A stretch of 64,000 nucleotides of DNA from Serpens sp035497915 (GTDB taxonomy: Bacteria > Pseudomonadota > Gammaproteobacteria > Pseudomonadales > Pseudomonadaceae). Location of the stretch: the NCBI RefSeq assembly GCF_035497915.1, contig NZ_DATJCS010000017.1:73961-137960 (forward strand), in the 5' to 3' direction. The notes beneath the pieces are model-generated. The model did not search any database and had not been told where the DNA came from. It saw only the letters and a program-made list of their open reading frames with translations. Below are positions 63,550-64,000 of this stretch, in pieces. The translations under genes were made by a program, and so were the position numbers. How positions within the stretch are numbered: position 1 is the stretch's first letter; every line of letters begins with the position of its first letter.

Positions 63550-64000
63550 TTACGGCAATAGCGCGCCTAGCTTATGCGGGTTACGCACCGCGTAGATATG
63601 CCGGATTCGCCCGGCGTGCGTCTCGATCGTCATCGCGGTGGCGAGCCTCTGGTTCTCGAAGATCAACACGCCAAGCGAGCCGTTGAAGCGTTGGGGCTGG
63701 ATTCGAACCTCGATTCCGTCCCGCTGGAAGTGCGCGAAGATCCCGGCGAAGAATTCCGCGACCGCGTTCGCCCCACGCATTACCTCCGGCAAGGCCTGCA
63801 CCTGGCCTCCGCCGTCGGAGTAGAGCTCCACCTCACTGGCTAGCAGCGTGATCAACTTGCCCACATCCCGTTGCCTGGCGGCAGACAGGAAGCCATCGAG
63901 CAACGAGCGATGCATCTCGGGCGTGGTGTCGAAACGGGGGCGATCCTCGCGGATACGCTTGCGTGCCCGGGTTGCGCATTGCCGGCAGTGCGCGGCGGAC
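63550..64000 (-). CDS. ECF sigma factor with C-terminal SnoaL-like domain (SigJ-like), 5' end outside window
   Basis: About 149 C-terminal residues are visible. At the window edge the frame reads SAAHCRQCATRARKRIRED, which fits the end of sigma region 4 of ECF factors (usually SEANCRQ). It is followed by RPRFD, a linker and a SnoaL/NTF2-like domain (LLDGFLSAARQRDVGKLITL to RNPHKLGALLP). This is the ECF41/SigJ architecture, in which the extra domain modulates activity. An internal Met at 63915 gives a shorter frame but is not the real start. In ECF41 groups a DGPF/carboxymuconolactone-type partner is usually adjacent; it would lie outside the window. Confidence 0.8.
   Translation of the reverse strand, partial: SAAHCRQCATRARKRIREDRPRFDTTPEMHRSLLDGFLSAARQRDVGKLITLLASEVELYSDGGGQVQALPEVMRGANAVAEFFAGIFAHFQRDGIEVRIQPQRFNGSLGVLIFENQRLATAMTIETHAGRIRHIYAVRNPHKLGALLP

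Overview
The window is a chromosomal segment of a high-GC gammaproteobacterium, almost certainly Pseudomonas in the broad sense. The evidence is gene order that I recall from Pseudomonas genomes: gyrA-mtnA-mtaD-ubiG-mupP-yciK; prmC/prfA/hemA divergent from a TPR lipoprotein gene-lolB-ispE-tRNA-Gln-prs-rplY-pth-ychF; and cheR-cheV divergent from flgA, followed by flgM-flgN-flgZ. An Entner-Doudoroff dehydratase, a PagL lipid A deacylase and Pseudomonas-type REP pairs agree with this. No insertion sequence, prophage, integrase or CRISPR array was seen.

Layout. 0-5 kb: gyrA (3' end outside the window), an MtnA homologue whose catalytic residues are substituted, and mtaD. 5-12.5 kb: a probable accessory block between mtaD and ubiG, holding an AraC-type regulator divergent from a tightly coupled operon (AGPS-like flavoprotein, GlpD-like dehydrogenase, FGGY kinase) and an erythromycin-esterase-family protein. 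12.5-19 kb: ubiG-mupP-yciK, rluB with a long repetitive basic tail, and edd-pgl. 19-27 kb: tRNA-Asn with a duplicated 3' end, a ComEA-like protein, a predicted secreted metallopeptidase, ycgN, fleSR placed apart from other flagellar genes and bracketed by matching repeats, and hemH. 27-39.5 kb: conserved housekeeping genes for lipid A, peptidoglycan, translation termination, haem, lipoprotein sorting, isoprenoids, PRPP and translation.

39.5-50.4 kb is mixed accessory content: DUF3147, an orphan ATP-grasp enzyme, a PLP enzyme, a VOC protein, DUF2254, MaoC with an AraC regulator, tRNA-Met, a 28-residue membrane peptide, a modABC importer with a short ModC, and an EamA permease. 50.4-54.9 kb is a flagellar/chemotaxis block with recognisable sigma-54 and FliA promoters. 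54.9-64 kb has a gamma-glutamylpolyamine-type ligase, a methionine-rich exported protein, two unknown proteins, an M48 peptidase with a DUF898 membrane protein, an orphan cobU, a chalcone-isomerase-like/DUF3833 pair behind an AT-rich promoter, a GNAT protein, a peptidase E homologue, and the end of an ECF sigma factor with a SnoaL-like tail.

The strongest leads are the MtnA with Cys to Gly, Asp to Glu and Asn-Lys to Ala-Thr substitutions, the AGPS/GlpD/kinase operon, the repeat-bracketed fleSR pair, the base-composition switch and embedded promoter at the end of ispE, and the orphan ATP-grasp gene directly behind a terminator hairpin. Domain and synteny calls are from memory and reading; no database search was run.
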